Assembly: GCA_905236675.1 (NCBI GenBank)
Contig: CAJOND010000016.1
Coordinates: forward strand, 1-59,602
Origin: Candidatus Rifleibacteriota bacterium
Lineage (GTDB): Bacteria; Muiribacteriota; Ozemobacteria; Ozemobacterales; Ozemobacteraceae
Reading direction: 5' to 3'
Length of the DNA: 59,602 bases
Positions 1 through 9,359 of this stretch are shown here, piece by piece (the first letter of the stretch is position 1; the number at the start of each line of letters is the position of its first letter). The notes beneath the pieces were generated by a model that did no database searches, was not told where the DNA came from, and saw only the letters and a list, made by a program, of their open reading frames with translations. The translations under genes and the position numbers were made by a program.

Positions 1-114
1 ATTAGGTATTTAAAGATGTAAGCAAAATAAAACTTTTTTAATCCATTATTATATTAAGAAATTTTCTCCGCCGTAAATATATAATGCGTTTTCCCTGCTC
101 TTATTCCTAATGTC

Positions 115-143
115 TTGACATATGTTGTACCGATTTGTATAAT
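115..143 (+). promoter_or_regulatory. Consensus vegetative promoter
   Basis: TTGACA at 115-120 and TATAAT at 138-143 are separated by exactly 17 bases, a perfect sigma-70 type match. The expected transcription start near 150 leaves a leader of about 30 nt before the GTG start at 181. Nothing else is recognisable in bases 1-114. Confidence 0.9.
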
Positions 144-180
144 TATATAATGTGCGACTTATCTAATGGAGGAAATAAGC

Positions 181-2838
181 GTGTTTAATAAGTATATAAG
201 AAGCTCGTTTATTGCGTTATTCGTTTTAAGTTTTGTCCTGGGTAATTCTGTCTCAAATGCGGCTGAACCAGAAAAAGAATGGACTTTTATGCTTTTTATG
301 GCTGCCGACAACAATCTTGAAGCAGCAACCTCCTTAGACATAAATGAATTAGAAAAATATGGTTCTACCGATCAAGTTAATTTTGTCGCACAAATTGACC
401 GAAATGGTAACTATTCTCAAGATTCAGAATTAAAATGGACAGGAGCTAGACGTTTCTATATCATTAACGATAAGAATACGAAAAAAATGTCATCTCCAGC
501 TGTTCAGAAGCTAGGTGATGTTGATATGGCTGCTCCTGAAACTTTATTAGATTTTGTTCGTTGGAGTGTTAAGAATTATCCTGCTAAAAAATATGCCTTG
601 ATTCTATGGAACCATGGTACTGGATGGAAAGAAATAAATCCAGATGTATTAGAAGCAGATATCGGTGAAATCGGCCTACCTTCCGGAGCTCCAACAATAA
701 GTTATAATATTTCTTATGATGATACTTCTAAAACTTCAATGAATATTCCTACTTTAAGCAAGACTCTTGCAAAAGTAGTTGATATTACTGGTAAACCTTT
801 AGAAATAATGGGTTTTGATGCTTGTTTGATGCAGATGGCAGAAGTTGCTTGGGCCACAAGAGAGTATTCAAAATGCCAGCTTGGTTCTCCTGACTTAGAA
901 CCCGAAAGAGGTTGGCCTTATGATAAAATCGCTTTAGCAGTTACTACTAATCCAAAAATAGATGGTATTAAGCTAGCAAGAAAGATTACTGAGCTTTATG
1001 CAAAATCTTATAATGGTAGTGCTGGTGCGCAAGGTAATACTGCTGTAGCTATCTCTGTTATTGATCAATCAAAATCGGATGATTTTCAAGATGCTTTAAG
1101 CAGTTTCTGTAAGACAGCAATAAATAATATCAGCGATATTGATAAATTTGAGTTTGCTAGAGATGAAGCTCTAAAATATTCTTATGGAGACTATGTTGAT
1201 TTAGGTCATTTCTTAACTATACTTTCGAAAAAAACTCATGCTAGTTCTACTGTAAAAAATGCTGCAATGCGTTTGTTAAAAACTATGTGTGGCACTGGTG
1301 AAAACGATGGTTATGTTAATAAAATGGCAATAAATGGAGAAAAATTTAAAGAAAGTCGTGGACTATCAATATTTTTCCCAACCAGACAAGGATTTAAAAA
1401 TTTTAAAACACGTTATAAAATTCACGATTTTGCTAATGATACTTTATGGTATAAATTCCTTACCGAAATATCCGATCCAAATATTCCTTATTTAAAGCTT
1501 GAAGACATTATCTTTGAAGATAAGAATAAAGACGGCAGAATTGCTGCTGGAGAAGAAGTTGATGTTAAAGTTTCTATCAGAAATTTTGGTAGAAAAGGTT
1601 TGAAAAGTGTTTCTCTTGGTGGATTCACCAACAGCAATTATATAGATAACAAAAAGAATGAAGTAACTTTAAGTGGTTTGCCTGTTGGTGGTAAATCAAA
1701 AGTTATTCCTGCTTTTAAATTTACAGTTGCAGAAAATACCCCAGTTAATTCTGAAATTAAAATGGGATTTACTCTAAAAGGTACTGGTATTCCTGTTTCT
1801 CAATTAAAAGCTTCTTTTGTTACTAAAGAACAGTTCTCGTCAGAAGGTCACGTTCTTTTGGTTTATACAGATAATCAAGCTCCTTCAGCTCCTATTCTTG
1901 AGCAAATGCTAAAGAATGCCGGTATAAAATTTGACGTATGGGATCGTTTCTTCGATGGCGATATACGTCCTGAAGTATTAAAGCGTTATTTGGACGGTTG
2001 GGTTTTAATTAGTTGTTCAGATTCTACACCTGATCAAAGTCTTAATGATGAAGAAGTTGATTCTATAGACCAATTCCTGAAATCTGGCGGAAGATGTGTT
2101 TTGAATGGGCAGGATATTGCTTTCACTCTTAGAGATACTGATTTCTTGAAAACTAGATGTAAAGCAAGATTCGTTCAGGACGATGTTAATGTTCATGTTG
2201 TCTCTGGAATCAAAGTTTGTAGTGGTCATTCGTTCCAGATTTTTGGCGGTGATGGTTCAAATAACCAAAAATGGCCGGATGAAATAGATCCTTTGTCTGG
2301 TGCAGAAGCTATATTCAAATATGAAGAAGGTGCTAGAGACAAAGCTGATGAAAGAGAAATGAATGGTCCAGATCATAAACCTGGTTCTTTCTCTAGAGGT
2401 GTATCTTCTTCTGGAGCAGCAGCAGTAAGAGCGGTAGATGGTTATAGAATAATGCTATTTGGTTTTAATATTGAAGCTATAAATAGTAAATCTCAACGCA
2501 ATGAAATAATGAATTTCATAAAAGAATTTATGCAGCCTTCTACTGATAATGAAATTAAAAATCTTGCTAAAGCTTCTGCTAGACGCGTTAATAAGACAAG
2601 AAGCGTTTCATCTGAACGTGTTGTAGTAGAACGTGCAGATTTGCTTTCTTGTGTTGAAGAAAGATTATTGAAACAAATAAAAGAAGAATTTAAAAAGAAT
2701 CCAAGCTCTAAATCTAAGATATTAAAATCATTTGAAGCGTTAAGTCCAAATGAAAGACAAGCTATAGTAAACTTAGAAAAAAAAGTTAGGAGTATCTTGG
2801 AATTTGAAAGACAAAATGCTAAATTAGATAGCAGATGA
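181..2838 (+). CDS. Secreted clostripain-like (C11) cysteine peptidase
   Basis: The GTG at 181 is preceded 8 nt upstream by GGAGG (168-172), so I prefer it to the in-frame ATG at 166, which overlaps that site; the product is 885 aa. Residues 1-29 form a signal peptide ending in SNAA. The catalytic core follows: His145 in LWNHGTGW and Cys215 in GFDACLM are the dyad of family C11, enzymes that cut after basic residues. After about residue 430 comes an Ig/CARDB-like segment with an Asp-rich calcium-type loop (DKNKDGRIAAGEE). An alpha/beta domain resembling those found beside gingipain-type peptidases is at about 550-760, and a charged helical tail ends the protein. It probably acts outside the cytoplasm. 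It stands just upstream of the wall cluster but is separated from it by a terminator. Family call is firm; domain limits are approximate. Confidence 0.85.
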   Translation: MFNKYIRSSFIALFVLSFVLGNSVSNAAEPEKEWTFMLFMAADNNLEAATSLDINELEKYGSTDQVNFVAQIDRNGNYSQDSELKWTGARRFYIINDKNTKKMSSPAVQKLGDVDMAAPETLLDFVRWSVKNYPAKKYALILWNHGTGWKEINPDVLEADIGEIGLPSGAPTISYNISYDDTSKTSMNIPTLSKTLAKVVDITGKPLEIMGFDACLMQMAEVAWATREYSKCQLGSPDLEPERGWPYDKIALAVTTNPKIDGIKLARKITELYAKSYNGSAGAQGNTAVAISVIDQSKSDDFQDALSSFCKTAINNISDIDKFEFARDEALKYSYGDYVDLGHFLTILSKKTHASSTVKNAAMRLLKTMCGTGENDGYVNKMAINGEKFKESRGLSIFFPTRQGFKNFKTRYKIHDFANDTLWYKFLTEISDPNIPYLKLEDIIFEDKNKDGRIAAGEEVDVKVSIRNFGRKGLKSVSLGGFTNSNYIDNKKNEVTLSGLPVGGKSKVIPAFKFTVAENTPVNSEIKMGFTLKGTGIPVSQLKASFVTKEQFSSEGHVLLVYTDNQAPSAPILEQMLKNAGIKFDVWDRFFDGDIRPEVLKRYLDGWVLISCSDSTPDQSLNDEEVDSIDQFLKSGGRCVLNGQDIAFTLRDTDFLKTRCKARFVQDDVNVHVVSGIKVCSGHSFQIFGGDGSNNQKWPDEIDPLSGAEAIFKYEEGARDKADEREMNGPDHKPGSFSRGVSSSGAAAVRAVDGYRIMLFGFNIEAINSKSQRNEIMNFIKEFMQPSTDNEIKNLAKASARRVNKTRSVSSERVVVERADLLSCVEERLLKQIKEEFKKNPSSKSKILKSFEALSPNERQAIVNLEKKVRSILEFERQNAKLDSR

Positions 2839-2871
2839 TAATCCGTTCTTTATAATTTGTGATTATAATGA

Positions 2872-2902
2872 GGGTTAATCCAATTAGGATTTTCCCTTTT
2901 TT
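2872..2902 (+). terminator. Intrinsic terminator after the C11 peptidase gene
   Basis: Arms GGGTTAATCC (2872-2881) and GGATTTTCCC (2887-2896) pair at 8 of 10 positions around a 5-nt loop and are followed by six T (2897-2902). It ends the peptidase transcript. It also argues against the in-frame GTG at 2859 as the start of the next gene. Confidence 0.75.
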
Positions 2903-2924
2903 ATGTACAAAAGAAGGTGGAAAT

Positions 2925-3308
2925 TTGAATAAAAAGGTTTCATCAATGCTGCCGGTGGTAGCAGATTTAAATGTTTCTCAGAGGGAAGAAGTAACTTCTG
3001 AAGATATTGCTAGACGTAGACACATTATTAGGTTGTATTTAACTGCAATATTACTTTTAAGTTCTATGTTGACAGTTTATATTTGGCAATTTACAAAAAT
3101 GGTAGAAATAAAATTAAGAATAAAAAACCTTAATAAAGAAATAGAAGAGCTTGTAAGTGTTAATCAAGAAATAAGATCAGAAACAACGAAACTTGAAGCG
3201 ATAGATATTATAAGTGAAAAAGCTAAGAACGAATTAGGCATGGTTGAACCGGGAAAACCAATATATATAAAATTACCTTCGAATTGGAAAAAAATATATA
3301 ATGAATGA
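2925..3308 (+). CDS. FtsL/DivIC-like septum protein
   Basis: A small bitopic protein of 127 aa read from TTG 2925, with AAGGTGG 4 nt upstream; the longer reading from GTG 2859 would run through a terminator. It has a cytoplasmic N-terminus, one membrane helix at about residues 36-57, and a heptad-patterned periplasmic coiled coil (about 58-105) ending in an ELGM..PG..IYI motif. That is the layout of FtsL and DivIC, which connect FtsQ/DivIB with the FtsW-FtsI synthase. The position beside rsmH and ftsI supports this. The usual order is rsmH-ftsL-ftsI, whereas here the gene lies before rsmH and overlaps its start by 8 bases. FtsL and DivIC cannot be told apart at this resemblance level. Confidence 0.75.
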   Translation: MNKKVSSMLPVVADLNVSQREEVTSEDIARRRHIIRLYLTAILLLSSMLTVYIWQFTKMVEIKLRIKNLNKEIEELVSVNQEIRSETTKLEAIDIISEKAKNELGMVEPGKPIYIKLPSNWKKIYNE

Positions 3309-4242
3309 TATAGTGCCTAAACATCAATCTGTTTTGTTAAATAAGGTAGTTGAGTATGCTATGCCCAATGAAGGTAAGATATTTGTAGATGGAACATTTG
3401 GGTTAGGTGGTCATACAAAGGCTGTCTTAGAAAAATATAAATCTATTAAAATTGCTTTAGGTATAGATAGAGATTCTCAAATATTAAAATATGCAAGAGA
3501 TTGTTTTGATGAACCCAAATTGACTTTATTTCAAGCTAAAGCTTCAGATTTGCCTATAATTCTTGAAAGATTAGGGATAAAAAAAGTAGATGGTATATTA
3601 TTAGATTTAGGCGTGTCATCTTATCAACTAGATAATCCACAAAGAGGTTTTTCTTTCTCGAAGTCAGGACCTTTAGATATGCGCATGAATCCTGAAGATG
3701 GAGAAACAGCTGAAGATTTGGTCAACACTTTATCTAAAACTGAGCTTGAAAAAATAATATTTGAATATGGAGAAGAACGATTTGGAAGAAAAATAGCTGA
3801 TGCAATTGTTCGTTATAGAGCTAATAAACCTTTAAAAACTACAGAGGAACTAGCAAAAATAGTTTGTGATGTAATACCTTCTTCACCTAAGAATAAAAAA
3901 CATATTCATCCTGCAACAAAAACTTTTCAAGCTTTAAGAATAGCTGTTAATCATGAACTAGATGAGTTGAAGAACTTTTTGGATATAGCCATAGATTCTT
4001 TGAATACAGGTGGTCATTTGACAATAATATCTTTTCATTCATTAGAAGACAGGATAGTTAAAAATTTTATACAGACAAACGCCAAGGGATGTGAGTGTCC
4101 TCCGCAATTCCCTGTTTGTATATGTGGCAAAAAGCCAAGAATAAAAATACTCACTCCAAAGGCTATTTTTGCTGATGAGAATGAAATAATGTTGAATCCA
4201 AGAGCTAGGTCTGCAAGACTTAGAAGTATTGCTAAAATCTAA
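3301..4242 (+). CDS. rsmH: 16S rRNA (cytosine1402-N4)-methyltransferase RsmH (MraW)
   Basis: Transfers methyl from S-adenosylmethionine to N4 of C1402 of 16S rRNA. The 313-aa length is normal. Visible motifs are the opening HQSVLL, the SAM-binding DGTFGLGGHT, GIDRD, DGILLDLGVSS followed by the PLDMRMN signature, PATKTFQALRI..NHEL, the ISFHSLEDR block and the C-terminal RARSARLR. The ATG overlaps the end of the FtsL-like gene by 8 nt and no strong ribosome binding site precedes it, so translation is probably coupled. The gene ends 15 bases before the PBP gene. No mraZ precedes it, unlike many wall clusters. Confidence 0.97.
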   Translation: MNDIVPKHQSVLLNKVVEYAMPNEGKIFVDGTFGLGGHTKAVLEKYKSIKIALGIDRDSQILKYARDCFDEPKLTLFQAKASDLPIILERLGIKKVDGILLDLGVSSYQLDNPQRGFSFSKSGPLDMRMNPEDGETAEDLVNTLSKTELEKIIFEYGEERFGRKIADAIVRYRANKPLKTTEELAKIVCDVIPSSPKNKKHIHPATKTFQALRIAVNHELDELKNFLDIAIDSLNTGGHLTIISFHSLEDRIVKNFIQTNAKGCECPPQFPVCICGKKPRIKILTPKAIFADENEIMLNPRARSARLRSIAKI

Positions 4243-4257
4243 AGGAATAACTGATTT

Positions 4258-6273
4258 ATGCGAAATAAGTCATTGAGACCAAGAATATACAGAATATTTT
4301 TTATAATGGCATTGGCCATAATTATAATGATAGTTTTTATTATTCGTTTGTTTTATCTTCAAATCTATCAATACGATAGATGGACAGAAATGTCTAAGAA
4401 AAATCATGTCAGTAAAAGGGTTTTAGATGTAAAAAGAGGGGTAATTACTGACAGAAACAATATGGAACTGGCAATATCAGTAGAAACTTATCATATATAT
4501 TTATATACTCCAGAAGTAAAAGATTTGAATGGAGTAGCAGTAACTTTATCATCAATGCTTCCAATAAGCCGAGAGGAAATAATAAAAAAGTGTCATAAGG
4601 GTAAATATGTTTTACTTTGTAAAAATATAGAGTTGAATTTAGCAAACAAAATAAGGCAGTTGAATATCCCTGGCATTAACCTGGAAAGTCATTATCAGAG
4701 ATACTATCCACAAAAGACTCTAGCAGCAAATTTAATAGGTTTCTGTGGCTCAGATCAAGTTGGTCTAGAAGGCTTAGAAAAACTTTATGATAAAACTTTA
4801 AAAGGTTATCCAGGTGTAGCAATTCAGGAAGACATAAGTTTAAGCAAAAATAACGGAGCTAGTGTTTTGAAGACTATAACTCCTGCTATGGGTGGAAGCA
4901 ATATCACTCTAACAGTAGATACTTTTATTCAACATATAATAGAAAATGAACTTAAAGAATTAGCGGAAAAATACGATCCTCTAGATACAACAGCTATTGT
5001 GGCAGACCCACATACAGGTGAAATCCTTGGTATGGCCTGCTATCCAACATTTGATTTGAATAATTTTTCGAAAAGCAAACCTTTTAATATAAAGAATAGG
5101 CCTGCTACAGATATGTTTGAACCAGGTTCTTGTATTAAGATTCTGGCAGCAGCTACTGCCTTAGAAAATAAAAAGGTAGATTCAAATACGAGATTTTATT
5201 GTAAAGGTTACGGAGAATTGCAAGGGCCTAAATATCGAAAGATGAACTGCACTGGTCACCATGGTTTGCTAGATATTAATGAAGCTGTAGCTAAATCGTG
5301 TAATGCTGCAATGTTACAACTTTCACAGCTTGTTGAACGCGATATGATTTATTCAATGTATAAGCGTTTTGGTTTAGGTGAGCCTACAGGTATAGAAGTA
5401 CTATCTGAAAGTAATGGCATATTAAAACCGCCATCTAAATGGTCCGCTTTTTCACCATCTTCACTTTGTATTGGGCAAGAATTAACTGTAACTAGTTTAC
5501 AAATAGTTCAGGCTTATTGTGCTATTGCAAATGGAGGAAATCTTATAAGACCAAGGCTGATAAAAAAAATAACTTCAGCTGATGGTAGTTTCATTCAGGA
5601 ATATGAACCTGAAATAATCAGAAAAGTGATTTCTCCACAATTATCTGTTCGATTACGTTCTATGCTCAGAGGAGTAGTTGATGAAGGTGGTGGATACAGA
5701 GCAGCATTAGAAGACTATACTTCTGGAGGTAAAACTAGTACAGCACAAAAACCTGATGGGAAAGGGGGTTATTCTAATACTAAGGTTGTTACATCTTTTA
5801 TTGGTATGGCTCCTGCGATGGATCCTAAAATTGTTGTTTTTGTTGCTTTAAATGAACCTAAAGGAGATGAACGAACAAGATTTGGCAGCCGATTAGCCGC
5901 ACCTTCTTTTGCAAAAATATGTGATAAAGTCTTGAAATATATGAAAGTTCCACCAGATAAGGATAATCGAGATGGAGTCAGTTCTTTACTTAAAATTACC
6001 AATGACAATGGAGAGAATATTGATAAGTTAAAGAACAACACGGCTTCCAGTTCTGTAGAAATAGTCGATAAAACTGTTTCAAATGCAGGCACAACAGTTC
6101 CGGATTTAATCGGTAAATCTTTGAAAGGAGCTATACAAACTGTTAATAGTTTAGGCTTAAAAGCCATATATGATGGAGAAGGAATAGTAGTAAAGCAATT
6201 ACCTCCTCCTGGTCGACCTTTCCCTGCTTCAAAAATTCTTAGAATTAAATTATCACCTTCTATAAGTGATTAA
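4258..6273 (+). CDS. ftsI: Division transpeptidase, FtsI/PBP2 type with one PASTA domain
   Basis: Class B penicillin-binding protein of 671 aa that cross-links septal peptidoglycan. AAAGGA lies 11 nt before the ATG. One membrane anchor (about residues 11-31) is followed by the PBP dimerisation domain and then the transpeptidase domain. The nucleophile motif SxxK is S291-C-I-K294 and the SxN motif is S347-C-N349. The third motif reads K492-T-S494 instead of the usual KTG. Residues 614-671 form a single PASTA domain beginning VPDLIGKS, a feature common in Firmicutes and SpoVD-like proteins and in some other phyla. It lies between rsmH and murE, as in dcw clusters. FtsI and SpoVD-type PBPs share this layout; the division role is inferred from context. 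Confidence 0.9.
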   Translation: MRNKSLRPRIYRIFFIMALAIIIMIVFIIRLFYLQIYQYDRWTEMSKKNHVSKRVLDVKRGVITDRNNMELAISVETYHIYLYTPEVKDLNGVAVTLSSMLPISREEIIKKCHKGKYVLLCKNIELNLANKIRQLNIPGINLESHYQRYYPQKTLAANLIGFCGSDQVGLEGLEKLYDKTLKGYPGVAIQEDISLSKNNGASVLKTITPAMGGSNITLTVDTFIQHIIENELKELAEKYDPLDTTAIVADPHTGEILGMACYPTFDLNNFSKSKPFNIKNRPATDMFEPGSCIKILAAATALENKKVDSNTRFYCKGYGELQGPKYRKMNCTGHHGLLDINEAVAKSCNAAMLQLSQLVERDMIYSMYKRFGLGEPTGIEVLSESNGILKPPSKWSAFSPSSLCIGQELTVTSLQIVQAYCAIANGGNLIRPRLIKKITSADGSFIQEYEPEIIRKVISPQLSVRLRSMLRGVVDEGGGYRAALEDYTSGGKTSTAQKPDGKGGYSNTKVVTSFIGMAPAMDPKIVVFVALNEPKGDERTRFGSRLAAPSFAKICDKVLKYMKVPPDKDNRDGVSSLLKITNDNGENIDKLKNNTASSSVEIVDKTVSNAGTTVPDLIGKSLKGAIQTVNSLGLKAIYDGEGIVVKQLPPPGRPFPASKILRIKLSPSISD

Positions 6274-6297
6274 ACAATCATTCTATAACTCTCCTAC

Positions 6298-6326
6298 TTG
6301 CCTCTCACCTCTAACAATGCTATAAT
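6298..6326 (+). promoter_or_regulatory. Promoter for murE-murF
   Basis: TTGCCT (6298-6303) and TATAAT (6321-6326) are 17 bases apart in the 141-bp gap between the PBP gene and murE. The predicted start near 6333 gives a leader of about 80 nt. The flanking 6288-6314 is pyrimidine-rich and resembles, on the minus strand, the GAGGTGAGAGG-type repeats seen elsewhere in the window. Confidence 0.65.
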
Positions 6327-6414
6327 TGCATAGCTTGAAAATCTTAATTCACAAATTATCTCATTTGCAATAGCTTGGCTATTAAAAGTTTGCATATTAT
6401 TCATGGAGATGTAA

Positions 6415-7887
6415 ATGACACGACTAAAAGATATTTTGCCTTCAAAAGTAATCGAAACTACTGGCGATACAGATATAGAAATAACAGGTATATCATTTGA
6501 CTCGAGAGAAGTAAAAAAAGGTGACCTATTTGTTGCTTTATCTGGAAACAATATAGATGGTTGTTCTTTCTTATTTGATGCTATTCAACATGGTGCTGTT
6601 GCGGCAATGATTGAAGGTAATAGAAAAAATGTTGAAATTCCAGTAATTAAAGTTCCAGATTCAAGAGAGGCATTATCTGAAGTTTCTGCAAAGTTTTATA
6701 ATAACCCATCAGAAAAAATTAAATTAATAGGTATAACTGGAACAAAAGGGAAAACTACCATATCTTATATGATACAAAGTATTCTAAAAGAAGCTTATCA
6801 AAAAGCTTTTAGAATGGGAACCATAGACTATGATATGGGTTATAAGATAATACAGGCGAAAAATACAACCCCTGAATCTCAGGTTTTACATTCTTTGATG
6901 GCAGAAGCATTAAAAAATGGAATTGATCATGGTGTTATGGAAGTGAGTTCTCACGCTTTAAAGATGTGGCGTGTTGAAAATGTTTTCTTCTCTGTCGCGG
7001 GGTTTACAAATTTGACTCTTGAACATACCGAATTTCATCCTGATATGGAAGATTATTATAATTCTAAAAAACGTCTATTTTTAGAATTGGCTTATAAAAA
7101 TAAAAAAAAAGTTATTGGTATAGATAACGAATATGGTTTAAAGCTTGTAAAAGATTGTAAAAAAGCAGGTCTGTCTTTTAAAACAGTATCTCTAAATAAT
7201 ACAGAAGCTGATATTTATTCTTCAAATAGACTTGTTAAAGGTACTGAATCTATTTTTACTGTTCACTGCAATGGAGAAGAAAAGCAATGTAAAATAAATC
7301 TTGGTGGTGAATATAATGTATTCAACGCTTTAATGGCTGTGGGAATGTGTAGCGAGTTGGGAGTTAGTTTAGAAACCATATGTAATGGACTTCAAAAATT
7401 AAAGAATGTCCCTGGAAGATTAGAATCTATAGAAAATAATAAGAATATTAATATTATTGTGGATTATGCTCATAGTCCAGATGCGTTAAAAAATGTGTTG
7501 ATGGCACTTAGGCCTGTTACAGAAAAGAAATTAATAACTGTTTTTGGCTGTGGAGGAAACAGGTCACATGAAAAACGGCCAATTATGGGAAAAACAGCTA
7601 TTGAACTCTCAGACATTGTTATAGTTACTTCAGACAATCCACGTAAAGAAGACCCTCAAAGTATTATTAATAGTATTATGGAAGGAATAAAATCTGTTAC
7701 TATTCCAGAAACAAAAGAAGTATATCAGTTTGTCGACAGGAAAGAAGCAATTTATAAAGCGTTAAGTATTGCAGGATCAGGAGATACTGTTCTAATAGCT
7801 GGAAAAGGGCACGAAACAGGACAATATTTCTCTGATAAAACCATTTCTTTTGATGATAGAGAAATAGCAAGATCTTTCTTTAAATAA
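6415..7887 (+). CDS. murE: UDP-MurNAc-L-Ala-D-Glu:meso-diaminopimelate ligase
   Basis: ATP-dependent ligase that adds the third residue of the peptidoglycan stem peptide in the cytoplasm. Of normal length (490 aa), it has an N-terminal UDP-binding domain, the Mur P-loop G109-TKGKT-T115, the substrate loop TTPES, EVSSHAL, and a C-terminal ligase domain. The motif D407-N-P-R410 is the signature that distinguishes enzymes using meso-diaminopimelate from those using lysine, so this cell wall should be of the DAP type. GGAG stands 6 nt before the ATG. murF follows after 11 nt, so the two are co-transcribed. Confidence 0.97.
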   Translation: MTRLKDILPSKVIETTGDTDIEITGISFDSREVKKGDLFVALSGNNIDGCSFLFDAIQHGAVAAMIEGNRKNVEIPVIKVPDSREALSEVSAKFYNNPSEKIKLIGITGTKGKTTISYMIQSILKEAYQKAFRMGTIDYDMGYKIIQAKNTTPESQVLHSLMAEALKNGIDHGVMEVSSHALKMWRVENVFFSVAGFTNLTLEHTEFHPDMEDYYNSKKRLFLELAYKNKKKVIGIDNEYGLKLVKDCKKAGLSFKTVSLNNTEADIYSSNRLVKGTESIFTVHCNGEEKQCKINLGGEYNVFNALMAVGMCSELGVSLETICNGLQKLKNVPGRLESIENNKNINIIVDYAHSPDALKNVLMALRPVTEKKLITVFGCGGNRSHEKRPIMGKTAIELSDIVIVTSDNPRKEDPQSIINSIMEGIKSVTIPETKEVYQFVDRKEAIYKALSIAGSGDTVLIAGKGHETGQYFSDKTISFDDREIARSFFK

Positions 7888-7898
7888 AAGGAACAATA

Positions 7899-9293
7899 AT
7901 GAATAAATTAAATTATACGGCAAAACAAATAGCTGAAATTTGTAATGGCGAACTTATTAAAAATAATGAAGAATTAATTAATAATGTTTGTATTGATAGT
8001 AGAAAAATAGCAAAAGGGGATTTGTTTGTTGCTCTTATTGGTGAAAATCATGATGCACATAAATTTATTCCTTCTGTTATTCAGAACGGAGCGGGAGCTG
8101 TTATCGTTTCAAACGACTATATAGGAGAAACAGGTAATACTGCAATTATAAAAGTTTCAGATACCTTAGTAGCATTACAGAATTTAGCAAAAGCTAAGAG
8201 AAAAGAATTAAATTCATATATCGTTGCCGTTACCGGAAGTAACGGTAAAACTACTACCAGATCCATGATAGCTCATATTTTGTCCGGATTTGGAAAATGC
8301 AGCACTACTACAGGGAATCTAAATAATCATATTGGGTTGCCTATGACCATTCTAAATATTGATTCTGATAGTAAGTATTCTGTTTTAGAAATGGGAATGA
8401 ATCATTCTGGTGAAATAAGAACCTTGTGTAATATTGCAAGTCCTGATGCTGCTGTTATTAGTAATGTTGGACCTGCTCATATTGGTATTCTTGGTAGTTT
8501 GGAAAACATTGCTAAAGCTAAATCAGAAATACTTGAACAACTAAAGCCAAATAGTCCTTCTGTGTTACCTGGTGACAGCGAATATATAGATTTGTTAAAA
8601 AATGTTGCCTCTAAAACAAATATTTCAACTTTTGGAGAAAAAGATGGCAATGATTATAGAATAACAAATTTAAATATGAAGACAGAATCTATAGATTTCA
8701 TTTTAGAAACTCCTGATGGAAACAAAAAAGTTGAATTGAATTTAGCTGGTCATCATAATGCTTTTAATGCAGCAGCAGCATTGACTCTTTGCCATAAAAT
8801 AGGTTGTGACTTGGATAAATCTATAGAACGTTTAAAATCTTTCGTTCCTGTTGGTGCAAGAATGGAAAGAGTAAACAAAGACGGCGTAGATATATTATTA
8901 GATTGTTATAATGCTAATCCTGCTTCTATGCAGGAAGCTTTACGTTATTTATCTATCTGCTCTGGTCATAAAGTTGCTGTCTTGGGTGATATGAGGGAAT
9001 TAGGCAGTATGTCCGATGAATTGCATCGTAAATTAGGACAGCAAGCGGCAGCTAGCGGTTTAGATTTGCTTGTTTGCGTTGGTGAAGCTGTTAAAAATAC
9101 TGTTGATTCAGCAATAGATAATGGCATGAATCCAAATTCTGTAATATTAGTTAATTCTTGCGAAGATACAGCCGATTTATTAAAGGGACAGATGAAAAAA
9201 GGTGTCACTGTACTCTTTAAGGCTAGTCGCGGATTGCATTTTGAAAAAATTGTTCATGCATTATGGCCTGACTTAAAGATGGATTTGCATTAA
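7899..9293 (+). CDS. murF: UDP-MurNAc-tripeptide:D-Ala-D-Ala ligase
   Basis: Last cytoplasmic Mur ligase; joins D-alanyl-D-alanine to the UDP-MurNAc tripeptide. The 464-aa protein shows the P-loop GSNGKT (113-118), the EMGMNHSGEI segment typical of MurF, the NVGPAHIG block and a C-terminal CYNANPASM motif that binds the nucleotide. AAAGGAA precedes the ATG by about 6 nt. It is in one operon with murE, while mraY lies 66 nt downstream behind a large hairpin. Confidence 0.97.
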   Translation: MNKLNYTAKQIAEICNGELIKNNEELINNVCIDSRKIAKGDLFVALIGENHDAHKFIPSVIQNGAGAVIVSNDYIGETGNTAIIKVSDTLVALQNLAKAKRKELNSYIVAVTGSNGKTTTRSMIAHILSGFGKCSTTTGNLNNHIGLPMTILNIDSDSKYSVLEMGMNHSGEIRTLCNIASPDAAVISNVGPAHIGILGSLENIAKAKSEILEQLKPNSPSVLPGDSEYIDLLKNVASKTNISTFGEKDGNDYRITNLNMKTESIDFILETPDGNKKVELNLAGHHNAFNAAAALTLCHKIGCDLDKSIERLKSFVPVGARMERVNKDGVDILLDCYNANPASMQEALRYLSICSGHKVAVLGDMRELGSMSDELHRKLGQQAAASGLDLLVCVGEAVKNTVDSAIDNGMNPNSVILVNSCEDTADLLKGQMKKGVTVLFKASRGLHFEKIVHALWPDLKMDLH

Positions 9294-9311
9294 TTCTTAA
9301 TAGAATTTAAG

Positions 9312-9357
9312 CGAAGCCTTCGTTACAGTGAATCCTTAAACTGTAACGGAGGTTTCG
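9312..9357 (+). promoter_or_regulatory. Hairpin that buries the mraY ribosome binding site
   Basis: Bases 9312-9328 pair with 9341-9357 over 17 consecutive positions, including two G-U pairs, around a 12-nt loop. The mraY Shine-Dalgarno GGAGG (9348-9352) lies wholly inside the 3' arm, 7 nt before the TTG start. No T-run follows directly, so this does not look like a terminator; it more likely limits mraY translation or is a binding site. The pairing is seen; the regulatory role is inferred. Confidence 0.7.
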
Positions 9358-9359
9358 TC

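Noticed and set aside
2859..2924. Longer N-terminus for the FtsL-like protein from GTG 2859
   Set aside because: The stretch contains a terminator hairpin with T-run and encodes atypical residues; TTG 2925 has a ribosome binding site.
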